The notes under the pieces are model-generated. The model had not been told where the DNA came from and made no database searches. It saw only the letters and a program-made list of their open reading frames with translations. From Cytobacillus stercorigallinarum (GTDB lineage: Bacteria > Bacillota > Bacilli > Bacillales > Cytobacillaceae): a stretch of DNA of 64,000 nucleotides. The stretch's first letter is position 1, and each line of letters begins with the position of its first letter. Below are positions 53,018 through 62,859 of the stretch, piece after piece. The stretch spans positions 806,001-870,000 of the forward strand of contig NZ_JACSQT010000001.1 in assembly GCF_014836495.1 (NCBI RefSeq), read 5' to 3'. The position numbers and the translations under genes were made by a program.

Positions 53018-53926
53018 ATGATTACAGTAATTGGAAGCATCAATATGGATCTAGTCACGGTAACAAATATAAATCCATCAATGGGAGAAACCGTGATGGG
53101 AGAATCATTTTTTACTGTGCCAGGTGGTAAAGGGGCGAACCAAGCAGTGGCTGCAGCTAAGCTTGGAGCGAATGTGAAAATGATTGGTAAAGTAGGCGAT
53201 GACCCTTTTGGTCAGGAATATATGGATTATTTTAATGAGCTGCAAATCAATACGGAAAGTATCCAAGTAGAAAAAGGTGTCCGAACTGGAACAGCAAGCA
53301 TTACAGTGTACAACCATGATAATAAAATAATTGTTGTACCTGGTGCCAATCATTTAATGACTAGTGAAGTCATTGAAACTTATCGCGATGATATTTTAGC
53401 GAGTGAATGGGTGCTTCTGCAATTAGAAATTCCATTATCTGCAGTAGAAAAAGTGCTAGAAATTGCGGCGGAAGGCAATGTTGGCGTCATTTTAAATCCT
53501 GCTCCTTTCCATCATATTCCTTCGCATTGGTTTGAGCTTGTGACCTATTTAACACCGAATGAATATGAAGCGAAACAATTATTCGAAGCGTATAAAAATG
53601 ATGCGGAAGCAATTGAATTACTGAAAGAAAAACTTGTCATTACAAAAGGAAGTGAAGGGGCTGCGTTCTTTAAACAAGGAGAACTCATGACCATTCCTGC
53701 TGTAAAGGTAAAAGCAGTTGATACGACTGGAGCGGGTGATACATTTAATGGTGCTTTAGCTGTTGCCCTTGATGAAGGTTTAACATTAGACCAGGCCATT
53801 ACTTTCGCTATAAAGGCTGCAGGTTTATCTGTAACGAAACTGGGTGCCCAAGTAGGGATGCCGATAAAAGCCGAAATTGAAAAAATGGAAGTGAATCATC
53901 ATGAAGAAACAAGGAATGCTGAATAG
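53018..53926 (+). CDS. rbsK: Ribokinase
   Basis: 302 aa PfkB-family kinase. GSINMDLVT at the N-terminus, [17 protein letters not shown] (ribose site, ~36-52), LTPNEYEA, and [12 protein letters not shown] (anion hole and catalytic Asp). It phosphorylates ribose to ribose-5-phosphate. AGAAGGAGAGTGATTAG precedes the ATG. It overlaps rbsD by 26 bp. Confidence 0.95.
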   Translation: MITVIGSINMDLVTVTNINPSMGETVMGESFFTVPGGKGANQAVAAAKLGANVKMIGKVGDDPFGQEYMDYFNELQINTESIQVEKGVRTGTASITVYNHDNKIIVVPGANHLMTSEVIETYRDDILASEWVLLQLEIPLSAVEKVLEIAAEGNVGVILNPAPFHHIPSHWFELVTYLTPNEYEAKQLFEAYKNDAEAIELLKEKLVITKGSEGAAFFKQGELMTIPAVKVKAVDTTGAGDTFNGALAVALDEGLTLDQAITFAIKAAGLSVTKLGAQVGMPIKAEIEKMEVNHHEETRNAE

Positions 53927-54290
53927 TGAAATAGCGAAAGTCATCAGTGATATGGGCCATACAGATACGATTGTGATTGCTGATTGTGGGCTACCTATTC
54001 CAGATGGCGTGAAAAAAATCGACCTTGCTCTAAAGATAGGAACACCTTCTTTTCTAGACGTTTTAAATGAATTGGAAAAAGAACTAATGATTGAGCGAGT
54101 CACATTAGCAGATGAAATGAAGACAGATAATCAACCGCTATTCTTAACAATAAAAGACAAGTTCACTCATTGTGACTATGTGTCGCATGAAACCTTTAAG
54201 AAAGAAACAAAAAAAGCAAAGGCGATAATACGAACTGGAGAAGCATCCCCTTACGCTAACATCATTTTAACGTCAGGAGTGATTTTTTAA
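53901..54290 (+). CDS. rbsD: D-ribose pyranase
   Basis: 129 aa. [19 protein letters not shown] and the C-terminal [12 protein letters not shown] are the RbsD hallmarks, with the catalytic His near residue 20. It interconverts pyranose and furanose forms of ribose so the kinase can act. It starts inside rbsK and its last base overlaps the rbsA start region, so translation is coupled. Confidence 0.94.
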   Translation: MKKQGMLNSEIAKVISDMGHTDTIVIADCGLPIPDGVKKIDLALKIGTPSFLDVLNELEKELMIERVTLADEMKTDNQPLFLTIKDKFTHCDYVSHETFKKETKKAKAIIRTGEASPYANIILTSGVIF

Positions 54291-55786
54291 TGAAGCAATC
54301 ATCAATAATAGAAATGAAGAATATTCATAAATCCTTCTATTCAGTGGAAGTGCTCAAAGGCGTTGATTTTGACTTAAGAGCTGGGGAAATCCATGCACTT
54401 ATGGGTGAGAATGGGGCAGGGAAATCAACCTTAATTAAAATCCTTACAGGTATCCATGAAAGCAATCAAGGTGATATATATTATAAAGGGAATAAGACTG
54501 TATTTTCTTCACCAAAAGATGCAGAAAAAAATGGCATTGCTGTCATTCATCAAGAGTTAAATATTATTCCTTATTTAACAGTGGCTGAAAATATGTTCTT
54601 AGGTAAAGAATTAAATACTTTCGGTTTATTAAAGACGAGAGAGATGAATGTAAAAGCAGAAAAGTATTTAAAGCGTTTAGGGATTGAAATGGATGTAAAA
54701 CTGCCTGCTGGAGAACTTTCTGTTGGACAACAACAAATGATCGAAATTGCACGAGCAATCGCTGCCAATTCTGAGGTTCTTATCATGGATGAACCAACAG
54801 CCGCTTTAACAGATAGAGAGATTGATACATTATTTACTGTTATCGATCAATTACGAAAAGAGAATGTGGCAATCATTTATATATCTCATCGCATGGAAGA
54901 GATTTTTAAAATGTGTGACCGCATTACAGTTTTACGAGATGGGCAATCAATAGGAACGAAATATACCACAGACACCTCATTCGATGAAATCGTGAAAATG
55001 ATGGTTGGTCGAGAAATTGGTGAGCGTTACCCAGCTCGGACAGCAACAATTGGTGATGTTTTTTTCAAGGTGGAGAACTTAAGTGTGAAAGGTCATTTTT
55101 CTAACATTTCATTTGATGTTAGAAAAGGTGAGATACTTGGAGTTGCCGGTTTAATGGGAGCTGGGAGAACGGAAATCATGGAAGCGATTTTTGGGTCAAG
55201 AAAGAAATCGTCTGGGAAAATATACTTGAATGGTCAAGAACTACACATTCGTGCACCAAAGCAAGCAATTGCTGCCGGTATCGGCTTTATTACAGAAGAC
55301 CGAAAAGATGAAGGTCTGATACTTGGATTAAGTGTAAGGGAGAATTTAGCCGTTCCTAATTTAAAAGCGCTTTCGCAAAGTGCCATTATGTCTACTAAAA
55401 AGGAAAAAGCTTTCTCCAAAGAAATGATAGAGAAGTTAAAAATTAAAACAGCTGGTCCAGAACAAGAAGTTAAGAATTTAAGTGGTGGGAACCAACAAAA
55501 AGTGGTCTTTGGAAAATGGCTAGGAATCGATCCAACACTGTTAATTTTGGACGAACCTACACGTGGTGTCGATGTAGGAGCAAAAAAAGAAATATATACG
55601 ATTATGAATGAAGAAACGATGAAGGGCCATTCCATTATTATGGTCTCATCTGAGTTGCCAGAGATACTAGGCATGTCTGATCGTATTATGGTGATTCATG
55701 AAGGGAAAGTAGCTGCCATTCTAGAAAAAACGGATGCGACTCAAGAAAAAATTATGGAAGCAGCAACAGGAGGGAACAAAGCATGA
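54290..55786 (+). CDS. rbsA: Ribose ABC transporter, ATP-binding protein
   Basis: 498 aa with two ABC domains. Domain 1: Walker [15 protein letters not shown], signature [15 protein letters not shown], Walker [12 protein letters not shown]. Domain 2 (~250-490) has a changed Walker A ([10 protein letters not shown]) but keeps [15 protein letters not shown] and [12 protein letters not shown], as usual for the sugar CUT2 class. It powers ribose import with RbsC and RbsB. It overlaps rbsC by 4 bp. Confidence 0.95.
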   Translation: MKQSSIIEMKNIHKSFYSVEVLKGVDFDLRAGEIHALMGENGAGKSTLIKILTGIHESNQGDIYYKGNKTVFSSPKDAEKNGIAVIHQELNIIPYLTVAENMFLGKELNTFGLLKTREMNVKAEKYLKRLGIEMDVKLPAGELSVGQQQMIEIARAIAANSEVLIMDEPTAALTDREIDTLFTVIDQLRKENVAIIYISHRMEEIFKMCDRITVLRDGQSIGTKYTTDTSFDEIVKMMVGREIGERYPARTATIGDVFFKVENLSVKGHFSNISFDVRKGEILGVAGLMGAGRTEIMEAIFGSRKKSSGKIYLNGQELHIRAPKQAIAAGIGFITEDRKDEGLILGLSVRENLAVPNLKALSQSAIMSTKKEKAFSKEMIEKLKIKTAGPEQEVKNLSGGNQQKVVFGKWLGIDPTLLILDEPTRGVDVGAKKEIYTIMNEETMKGHSIIMVSSELPEILGMSDRIMVIHEGKVAAILEKTDATQEKIMEAATGGNKA

Positions 55787-56727
55787 ACAAAATTAGTAAA
55801 GGCATCGGCTCCATTCAAAAGCTAGGACCGGTTTTAGGTTTATTACTCATTATTATTATTTTATCGGTTATGAGTCCAAGCTTTACAACAGCTGACAATA
55901 TACTTAACGTACTAAGACAAGTTTCAATTAATGCTTTAATTGCGTTTGGAATGACATTTGTTATCTTGACAGGTGGTATCGACTTATCAGTCGGTTCGAT
56001 TTTAGCGCTATCTTCGGCACTGACTGCAGGTATGTTAGCAAGTGGTATGGATCCAATATTAGCCGTTCTTCTCGGTTTATTAGCAGGTGCTTTAATGGGA
56101 CTTGTCAACGGTGTAATTATTGCAAAAGGTAAAGTCGCTCCTTTTATTGCAACATTAGCGACAATGACAATTTTCAGAGGGTTGACACTTGTTTATACAG
56201 AAGGTCGACCAATTACTGGATTATCTGATGCTTTTAGCTTTCAAATGATTGGTAAAGGTTATTTTCTCGGTGTACCATTTCCTGTTGTTACGATGCTGTT
56301 AGCATATTTATTTTTATACTTCTTATTAAAGAAAACAACGTTTGGTCGCGGTGTTTATGCGATTGGTGGGAATGAAGAAGCCGCTAAGCTCTCTGGTTTA
56401 AAAGTGGATCGCTTGAAAATGGGTGTTTATGCGATTTCAGGACTATTTGCTGCTGTAGCCGGAATTACGTTAACTTCTCGTCTTGACTCTGCACAGCCAA
56501 CAGCTGGTACAAGTTACGAATTAGATGCCATTGCGGCTGTTGTACTTGGTGGGACAAGTCTTTCAGGCGGACGCGGATGGATCTTTGGTACATTAATTGG
56601 TGCTTTGATTATTGGTGTACTAAATAATGGTTTGAATTTATTAAACGTATCATCTTTCTACCAACAAGTGGTGAAGGGCGGCGTCATTCTATTAGCTGTA
56701 CTAATTGATAGAAAGAAAGCTGCTTAA
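55783..56727 (+). CDS. rbsC: Ribose ABC transporter, permease
   Basis: 314 aa with 8-10 membrane segments. [22 protein letters not shown] and [20 protein letters not shown] (the loop that contacts RbsA) are clear family marks, as is [17 protein letters not shown]. Its start overlaps the rbsA stop (ATGA-type). Confidence 0.95.
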   Translation: MNKISKGIGSIQKLGPVLGLLLIIIILSVMSPSFTTADNILNVLRQVSINALIAFGMTFVILTGGIDLSVGSILALSSALTAGMLASGMDPILAVLLGLLAGALMGLVNGVIIAKGKVAPFIATLATMTIFRGLTLVYTEGRPITGLSDAFSFQMIGKGYFLGVPFPVVTMLLAYLFLYFLLKKTTFGRGVYAIGGNEEAAKLSGLKVDRLKMGVYAISGLFAAVAGITLTSRLDSAQPTAGTSYELDAIAAVVLGGTSLSGGRGWIFGTLIGALIIGVLNNGLNLLNVSSFYQQVVKGGVILLAVLIDRKKAA

Positions 56728-56766
56728 CATATATGATTTGCAAACCTATGAAGGAGGAATACTCAC

Positions 56767-57699
56767 ATGAAAAAAATATGGAAGCTTCTAACTTTGGTTT
56801 TAGTAGTCGCTTTATTAGGTGCATGTTCATTAAATAATGGGGCTGATGATAATGAAGCAACTGGTAGTGATGAAAAAGCATCAGGTGAAAAAACAATTGG
56901 TCTATCAATTTCTACATTAAATAATCCTTTCTTTGTGACACTACGTGATAGTGCAGAAGCAAAGGCAAAAGAGCTTGGTTATGCGATTAAAACAGTAGAT
57001 GCGCAAGACGACCCAGCAACACAAGTGAGTGATATTGAAGATTTAATTCAACAAGGGGTAGATTTATTAATTGTGAACCCAGCCGATTCAGCAGCGGTTG
57101 CTTCTGCCATTACATCAGCTAATAATGCAAATATCCCGGTTATTACTGTGGACAGAAGTGCTGAAGGTGGCGAAGTTGTCGCTCACGTAGCTTCTGATAA
57201 TGCAGAAGGCGGTAAAATGGCAGGAGAATTTATCATTGAACAACTTGGTGGAGAAGGAAAAGTAGTAGAACTTGAAGGGATCCCTGGTTCATCGGCAGCA
57301 CGTGAAAGAGGTGCAGGTTTTAACGAAGCAATTGAAGCATCTGACAATGTGGAAGTGGCAACAAAACAATCTGCGAATTTTGATCGTGCAGAAGGCTTAA
57401 CAGTAATGGAAAACATCATCCAGAGCAATAATGATGTTCAAGCTGTATTTGCTCATAATGATGAAATGGCGCTTGGTGCTTATCAAGCACTAACGGCTGC
57501 TGGATTGAAAGATGTCATTGTTGTTGGATTTGACGCAACAGATGATGCCGTCGCGGCAGTAGAAGGTGGCGACATGGCAGCAACAGTCGCTCAAAAACCA
57601 GATAGAATGGGCGAGCAAGCTTTAGAAACAGCCAAAAAAGTACTCGATGGTGAAACAGTGGAAGAATTTATTCCTGTTGAGTTAGAGTTAATTAAATAA
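56767..57699 (+). CDS. rbsB: Ribose ABC transporter, substrate-binding lipoprotein
   Basis: 310 aa. Lipobox LLGAC (~16-20), then an Asp/Glu-rich spacer and the periplasmic-binding fold: IGLSISTLNNPFFVTLRDSAE, LLIVNPADSAAVASAI, VDRSAEGGEVVAHVASDN, FAHNDEMALGAYQAL and VVGFDATDDA. It captures ribose outside the membrane. GAAGGAGGAATACTCAC precedes the ATG. Last gene of the operon. Confidence 0.95.
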   Translation: MKKIWKLLTLVLVVALLGACSLNNGADDNEATGSDEKASGEKTIGLSISTLNNPFFVTLRDSAEAKAKELGYAIKTVDAQDDPATQVSDIEDLIQQGVDLLIVNPADSAAVASAITSANNANIPVITVDRSAEGGEVVAHVASDNAEGGKMAGEFIIEQLGGEGKVVELEGIPGSSAARERGAGFNEAIEASDNVEVATKQSANFDRAEGLTVMENIIQSNNDVQAVFAHNDEMALGAYQALTAAGLKDVIVVGFDATDDAVAAVEGGDMAATVAQKPDRMGEQALETAKKVLDGETVEEFIPVELELIK

Positions 57700-57721
57700 A
57701 GAATAAGATAGTGTTTGAATG

Positions 57722-57772
57722 AAGCGCGTGTCGATTCTGCTTTAAGGTGGAATGAACACGTGCTTTTTTTAT
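57722..57772 (+). terminator. Terminator of the rbs operon
   Basis: AGCGCGTGTCGATTCTGC pairs imperfectly with GGTGGAATGAACACGTGCT, followed by seven T. Confidence 0.8.
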
Positions 57773-57887
57773 TTTCTAAGTGAACGCAGGTGATGGAAAA
57801 ACGTGTAAAAAAATATATAGTCGCTTATTTAGAAATGAGTGTATAATTATGGTAATCATTATATTTTGTGAAGAATCGAGTGGTAGA

Positions 57888-58409
57888 ATGATCCCTGCAA
57901 ATAATTTCGGAGTTGATATGACGAACGCCGCAACGCCTTATTTTCAAGTAGTGAAGGACAATCGAATTCGGTTTGGTTTGGAGACATTCAGACAATATCC
58001 CGGTTTAGCAAAAAGCTTATTTCATCACCTATTTCCTATAGAGCAAAAGTTAGATATGACGTTTATTTCTGGTTATCAAGATATTGATAGCAATAGGGTA
58101 AGGAGAGAAAAGTTAAATTTACGTCGATTTTTCAAGATTAATAATTGGTCTAATAAAGTAGTTTGGCAAGAAGAAATGGGTTGTTATTTTGTCTATACAA
58201 CGGTAAATCATGTGAAATCATCCGCGTTTTTTCGCTATACCCTTAAAATGGTTGATGGTCATACTTCGCTTTATATTTGTTTTGTGCATCACGATTGTTT
58301 ATTTTATATTAGTTCTGATGTACTGGATATTGTTGCAAATGCGCATACGATAAGGAGATTAAAAGAACTATTTCCTGAAATGTATGATACTTTCTACGAA
58401 GATGATTAA
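57888..58409 (+). CDS. Conserved hypothetical protein (173 aa)
   Basis: Soluble protein beginning MIPANNFGVDMTNAATPYFQ. It has aromatic-rich strands (GCYFVYTTVNHVKSSAFFRYTL, YICFVHHDCLFYISSDV) and an acidic C-terminus. No family named. A TATAAT box at 57842-57847 places transcription start near 57854, which favours ATG 57888 over the upstream in-frame codons at 57780 and 57849. The ribosome binding site is weak (GAGTGG). Confidence 0.6.
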   Translation: MIPANNFGVDMTNAATPYFQVVKDNRIRFGLETFRQYPGLAKSLFHHLFPIEQKLDMTFISGYQDIDSNRVRREKLNLRRFFKINNWSNKVVWQEEMGCYFVYTTVNHVKSSAFFRYTLKMVDGHTSLYICFVHHDCLFYISSDVLDIVANAHTIRRLKELFPEMYDTFYEDD

Positions 58410-58525
58410 TCTTCTGTGAAAATTAGCAAATAATGTTATCGTCTTCAAAAAAATAAATTTCGTACTATTTACCGAAAAAACTGTTATATGTATCCGTTGT
58501 CCAATGATTAAAGGATAGGAGGAAA

Positions 58526-58717
58526 ATGATGAATATAAACAGGAAAGATTTACTTAATGCTGCATGGATTATTGGAATTTGCTTTATACTGGGATCGTGT
58601 ACGATTGCTGGAGCGATTGAGAGCAATAGTTCAGTGAATGATGATTATTATGAACAACAAAGATTCAATGACAATTTTGAAAGGTTTATTGAAATACTCG
58701 AAGCGAAAGGGAATTAA
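58526..58717 (+). CDS. Small membrane protein or lipoprotein (63 aa)
   Basis: One hydrophobic helix (~11-28, WIIGICFILGSCTIAGA) with a lipobox-like LGSC, then an acidic, polar tail (DDYYEQQRFNDNFERFIEIL). AGGAGG lies before the paired ATG codons at 58526/58529. No family recognised. Confidence 0.6.
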   Translation: MMNINRKDLLNAAWIIGICFILGSCTIAGAIESNSSVNDDYYEQQRFNDNFERFIEILEAKGN

Positions 58718-58808
58718 ATAAAAGGGAAGAAAGAAAATGCTATGACTAAAATATGGCGGTAAATTGTGCTTTACACAGGTGAAAAGAAAAAAGTAAAGTG
58801 GTGATAAG

Positions 58809-59273
58809 ATGTCTAGCGATTTAAATAGAATAAATACCTTATTTGCCGAAAAAGCAGAATATTGGGATTTAGATGATTTACAGATTGATTATTTGAATGA
58901 AACCATTTCTTTAAAATTACTCAGTTGTCATAAACAACAGATTAAGAAAACCTACATTTTTATAAAGGAAGTGATGTCGTTCTTTGTTTATCAAGAGGCT
59001 ATTGAAGGGACGATACGTTTAAATGACCGTCGTTTTACTGAGGCGAATTTATTAAGCGAAATTAGTTATCACAACAATGGTTTTGGTCATATAAAAATTG
59101 AAAACTTAGAATCAGATCTGAAAGAAATCGAGAAATTACATGCAAAAACCAATTTCTATTTTCAAGTAAATAATAAAGACAATTTTTTCATTGAAGCCAA
59201 TAGTGTGCAAATCAATGATGAACTGTTTGTAAACCTTCTTGCAGAAAGTGGAACACTTAAATATATAGACTGA
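58809..59273 (+). CDS. Hypothetical protein (154 aa)
   Basis: Soluble, beta-rich in the middle (DYLNETISLKLLSCHKQQIK, EGTIRLNDRRF, GHIKIENLESDL), with no signal peptide or motif I recognise. AAGTGGTGATAAG precedes the ATG. It lies alone upstream of the riboflavin operon. Confidence 0.6.
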   Translation: MSSDLNRINTLFAEKAEYWDLDDLQIDYLNETISLKLLSCHKQQIKKTYIFIKEVMSFFVYQEAIEGTIRLNDRRFTEANLLSEISYHNNGFGHIKIENLESDLKEIEKLHAKTNFYFQVNNKDNFFIEANSVQINDELFVNLLAESGTLKYID

Positions 59274-59395
59274 TGACCTTTGTACTGAGTGAAGAAAGAA
59301 TGATTTTGAGATTCAGTATTGCTTTCATAAAGATTTAAAGATATGCTAGATGTAGAGACTATTATACATAATAGTAGTCTTGTAATTTCATAGAA

Positions 59396-59534
59396 TATCC
59401 TTCGGGGCAGGGTGAAATTCCCAACCGGCGGTGATGAGGGTGACCTCTTAGTCCGTGACCCGGGCTCAGGAATGAGAACGGTGGATTTGGTGTAATTCCA
59501 AAGCCGACAGTATAGTCTGGATGGGAGAAGGATG
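59396..59534 (+). ncRNA. FMN riboswitch (RFN element)
   Basis: Conserved RFN blocks in order: TCGGGGCAGGGTGAAATTCC, CAACCGGCGGT, AGTCCGTGACCC, TGGATTTGGTGTAATTCC, AAGCCGACAGTATAGTCTGG and ATGGGAGAAGGAT. The closing P1 stem is ATCCTTC with GAAGGAT. It senses FMN and controls the rib genes by transcription termination. Confidence 0.97.
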
Positions 59535-59596
59535 CGTGTGTGTAAAAACGTTCAAAAACAGTTGATTTTGACGTTTATTTGGCCATGATTACTTTT

Positions 59597-59630
59597 CCCG
59601 TATACGTATTCGTATACGGGTTTATTTATT
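59597..59630 (+). terminator. FMN riboswitch-controlled terminator
   Basis: CCCGTATACG, loop TATT, CGTATACGGG, then a T-rich stretch, 60 bp after the aptamer. Confidence 0.85.
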
Positions 59631-59798
59631 CATGAGTCTTTTTTAAGAATGGTGGTGATGAAATGGGATAACTATAAGTGTGAGTCGAACTTTTTTTGTA
59701 ATATTCAACAAACTCTCCCGATACCGCGTCTTTGCCCCGAGCGGAAAATTCCAACTTTTATTAAAACGAACAAATCTTATACAGAGAGGTTGATCATT

Positions 59799-60440
59799 CT
59801 GTTTACAGGTATTATCGAAGAAATCGGTACTGTACAACGAACGATTCAGCGCGGATCTACTATTCAAATAGTGTTAAATGCTACAAAGATTATGGATGAT
59901 ATCCATATCGGTGATAGTATCGCTGTGAACGGCGTTTGTTTAACAGTGACCGAATTCCAACAAAGAAGTTTTACAGCAGATGTGATGCCAGAAACTTTTC
60001 ATGCGACATCGCTTTCCTCATTAAAAGTAGGGAGCAAGGTGAATTTAGAAAGGGCGATGTTAGCAGGTGGACGATTTGGCGGCCATTATGTAAGCGGTCA
60101 TGTGGATGAAACGAGAAAAATTCTAAAAAAACAAAGAGTAGAAAATGCGATTTATCTTTCGGTTGCCTTATCCGAGCAATATCAGCATTTAATTCTACCG
60201 AAAGGATCTGTTGCTGTTGATGGCACTTCATTAACAGTGATGGAGGTTGGGGATGGATATTTTACGATTGCGCTAATTCCTCATACAGCTGAAGAAACGG
60301 TGATTAGTGAAAAATCGGTAAATGATCCCGTTAATATTGAATATGATTTATTTGCAAAGTACGTAGTTGCCTTTACAGACACATCAAAACGTGAAAGAAA
60401 TTTCCATCAGTTATTAGAGAATAATGGATTCTTAAGTTAG
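59799..60440 (+). CDS. ribE: Riboflavin synthase alpha subunit
   Basis: 213 aa from a CTG at 59799: [11 protein letters not shown] is the invariant N-terminus, followed by two lumazine-binding repeats ([11 protein letters not shown], and [13 protein letters not shown]) and [11 protein letters not shown]. It makes riboflavin by dismutation of two lumazines. GAGAGG at 59784-59789 is 9 bp before the CTG. The same frame opens at 59649 and would add 50 unrelated residues. It is the first rib gene after the riboswitch; ribD, which normally stands here, is absent. Confidence 0.88.
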   Translation: MFTGIIEEIGTVQRTIQRGSTIQIVLNATKIMDDIHIGDSIAVNGVCLTVTEFQQRSFTADVMPETFHATSLSSLKVGSKVNLERAMLAGGRFGGHYVSGHVDETRKILKKQRVENAIYLSVALSEQYQHLILPKGSVAVDGTSLTVMEVGDGYFTIALIPHTAEETVISEKSVNDPVNIEYDLFAKYVVAFTDTSKRERNFHQLLENNGFLS

Positions 60441-60450
60441 GAGGGAACAT

Positions 60451-61065
60451 ATGAGTCACTCAATTGAAGAAGCGATAGCTGACTTGAAAAAGGGAAAAGT
60501 GATTATCGTTTGTGATGATGAGAATCGTGAGAATGAGGGTGATTTTATCGCTGTTGCCGAGTATGCATCAGCTGAAACGATCAACTTTATGGCAACAGTG
60601 GGAAGAGGGCTTATTTGCGTGCCGATTGAGCAGTCAATCGCCAAAAAGCTAGACTTGCATCCGATGGTTACTAATAATACAGACAGTCACCAAACCGCCT
60701 TTACAGTCAGTATTGATTATAAAGAGACAACGACTGGTATAAGCGCATTTGAACGGTTTTTAACCGTAGAAAAGATGTTAGACGAAGAAACACAAGCAAA
60801 AGACTTCAATCGTCCAGGTCATATTTTCCCCCTTGTAGCGAAGGATGGTGGCGTCCTTGAGCGCTCAGGACATACGGAAGCGGCAGTTGATTTAGCGAAG
60901 TTGGCTTGTGCAAGTCCAGTCGGGATTATATGCGAAATTATGAAAGAAAATGGTGAAATGGCTAGAGTAGCAGAGTTAGAGAAAGTAGCAGAAAAATATG
61001 ATTTGAAGATGATTACGATTGAACAATTAATCTCTTATAAGCAATCACAATTATTAACAAACTAA
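60451..61065 (+). CDS. ribB: 3,4-Dihydroxy-2-butanone-4-phosphate synthase, stand-alone
   Basis: 204 aa. [18 protein letters not shown] (metal and substrate loop), [55 protein letters not shown] and [16 protein letters not shown] are complete. It makes the four-carbon unit for lumazine from ribulose-5-phosphate. In most Bacillus it is fused to GTP cyclohydrolase II (RibBA, ~400 aa); here the protein ends right after the synthase domain. ribH starts 17 bp later. Confidence 0.92.
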   Translation: MSHSIEEAIADLKKGKVIIVCDDENRENEGDFIAVAEYASAETINFMATVGRGLICVPIEQSIAKKLDLHPMVTNNTDSHQTAFTVSIDYKETTTGISAFERFLTVEKMLDEETQAKDFNRPGHIFPLVAKDGGVLERSGHTEAAVDLAKLACASPVGIICEIMKENGEMARVAELEKVAEKYDLKMITIEQLISYKQSQLLTN

Positions 61066-61082
61066 TATAGGAGTGAAGTAGA

Positions 61083-61550
61083 ATGAATACAATACTAGAA
61101 GGACATTTAATTGGTACGGGAATGAAAGTAGCCGTTGTTGTATCGCGGTTTAATGAGTTTATTACAAAAAAATTATTAGATGGCGCATTGGATAGCTTCA
61201 AGCGTCACGATGTAGCTGAGGAGGATATTACGATCGCTTGGGTACCTGGTGCGTTTGAAATTCCCCTAGCGGCAAAAAAACTCGCAGAAAGTGGCAAATA
61301 CGATGCGGTCGTTGCCCTTGGAACAGTCATTAGAGGGGCCACGCCACATTTTGATTATGTGAATGCAGAGGTAGCCAAAGGAGTAGCAGCGACTTCATTG
61401 CAAACAGGCATACCAGTAATCTTTGGTGTGTTAACAACTGATTCTATTGAACAAGCGATTGAGAGAGCGGGTACAAAAGCAGGTAACAAAGGCTGGGAGG
61501 CAGCTGTTAATGCGATTGAAATGAGTAATTTCAATAAACATTTTCGTTAA
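61083..61550 (+). CDS. ribH: 6,7-Dimethyl-8-ribityllumazine synthase
   Basis: 155 aa, standard length. [51 protein letters not shown] with the catalytic His, and [23 protein letters not shown]. It condenses the pyrimidine with the C4 unit. Third and last gene of the rib operon. Confidence 0.96.
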   Translation: MNTILEGHLIGTGMKVAVVVSRFNEFITKKLLDGALDSFKRHDVAEEDITIAWVPGAFEIPLAAKKLAESGKYDAVVALGTVIRGATPHFDYVNAEVAKGVAATSLQTGIPVIFGVLTTDSIEQAIERAGTKAGNKGWEAAVNAIEMSNFNKHFR

Positions 61551-61676
61551 TAATTAATTTTCTTTGCTCCCTCTTTCTTTTTCTCGTTATAATAATATTA
61601 ACGGTTATATTCACATGAATAATGGTTATAGCATGAATAGAAGTTAAATGAAGAGCCTAAAAGAGAAAGAGGGTTT

Positions 61677-62669
61677 ATGATGAAATTAGAATTAATTAAA
61701 TGTCACGGTTCGGGAAATGATTTTTTTATCATTGATGAGATGGAGCAGTCGTTTGGCTGGAGTGATAAAGAACGAGCGAACTTAACGATTAGTCTTTGTA
61801 ATCGTACCAGCGAACTTGGTGCGGATGGGATTTTATTTATATTAGCAAGTGAAGATGCTGATGCGAAAATGCGAGTTTTTAATGCAGATGGTTCTGAAGC
61901 TTCCATGTGTGGTAACGGTCTTCGTTGTGTCGCGAGATATGTATGTGAGAAATTGAAAATCAAAGAGGCGACAATTGATACGATGAAAGTTACCCTTCAA
62001 GTTAGTAAAGAAGACGATATTTATAAAGATATCCCTACTTACAAGGTAGAAATTTCTCCGGTGTCTTTTGATGTTGCTACTTTGCCACTTCACATTGATC
62101 AGCATCAATTAATTAATGAAAAGATTGAAGAGCTTTCAGAAGATATCGCTTTTACTGCTCTTTCTGTTCCTAATCCCCATCTTGTGGCTATTGTCGAAAA
62201 CGAGGAGTTGCAATCAGATATTCAAGAGGAATTAAGTTTGTATGTCAACGGAGAAAATGATTACTTTCCTGATGGGGTAAATGTGAGTTTCGTCAAACCT
62301 CTTCCAGAAAGTGGCATCTTTGTTCGTACGTATGAAAGAGGAGTGGGCTTTACAAATGCATGCGGAACAGCGATGTCCGCTTCAAGTTTAGTTACTTGTA
62401 TGCAAAGTATCAATACCTATGAGCAACCGATTGAGGTTTATAACAACGGTGGTAAGGTCCGTTGTGTTGTTCATAAGCAAAATGATACCTTTACAATCGA
62501 TCTGATTGGTAACGCCAGCTTTGTCTATCAATGTACAATTGAAGTAGATATAAATCACCCGGGGACATTTACCATCGATAGCTCAGAAGAATATATTGAA
62601 GAAATGATGCAATATGCGAAGTTACAACAAGAGGCTTCTGCTTTTTTAACCAAGCAATTAAATGCTTAA
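61677..62669 (+). CDS. dapF: Diaminopimelate epimerase, long variant
   Basis: 330 aa, longer than the usual ~275-285. The catalytic cysteines are in MCGNGLRCVARYV and NACGTAMSAS, and GSGNDFFIID opens the protein. The second motif reads ERGVGFTNACGTA, where classical DapF has ERGVGETLACGTG. It should convert LL- to meso-diaminopimelate for lysine and peptidoglycan, though the altered second motif and long tail leave room for a related racemase. Either of two adjacent ATG codons (61677, 61680) could start it. Confidence 0.82.
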   Translation: MMKLELIKCHGSGNDFFIIDEMEQSFGWSDKERANLTISLCNRTSELGADGILFILASEDADAKMRVFNADGSEASMCGNGLRCVARYVCEKLKIKEATIDTMKVTLQVSKEDDIYKDIPTYKVEISPVSFDVATLPLHIDQHQLINEKIEELSEDIAFTALSVPNPHLVAIVENEELQSDIQEELSLYVNGENDYFPDGVNVSFVKPLPESGIFVRTYERGVGFTNACGTAMSASSLVTCMQSINTYEQPIEVYNNGGKVRCVVHKQNDTFTIDLIGNASFVYQCTIEVDINHPGTFTIDSSEEYIEEMMQYAKLQQEASAFLTKQLNA

Positions 62670-62707
62670 GAGCCCTTGTATGATTATTAAGAAAGAAATA
62701 AGTTTTG

Positions 62708-62754
62708 AACCGAAACGGCACTAAGCGTAAATAGTGTTGTTTCGGTTTTTTTGT
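62708..62754 (+). terminator. Terminator after dapF
   Basis: AACCGAAAC and GTTTCGGTT with inner pairing (CACTA/TAGTG), followed by seven T. Confidence 0.85.
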
Positions 62755-62859
62755 TTTTGCATCTCAATTGCAGGTCGTTCATATGATATTTGCATTGCTA
62801 TTGTAGCTTCTAAAATGACGAGTAAACCACATTTACTAAGGTTTCACTTGTGTATAGCC

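Noticed and set aside
55234..55674. 146-aa minus-strand frame inside rbsA
   Set aside because: Antisense shadow of the second ABC domain of rbsA, which is intact.
58526..58717. Reading the 63-aa protein as a toxin of a toxin-antitoxin pair
   Set aside because: Single hydrophobic helix but no antisense RNA promoter or partner antitoxin was visible beside it.
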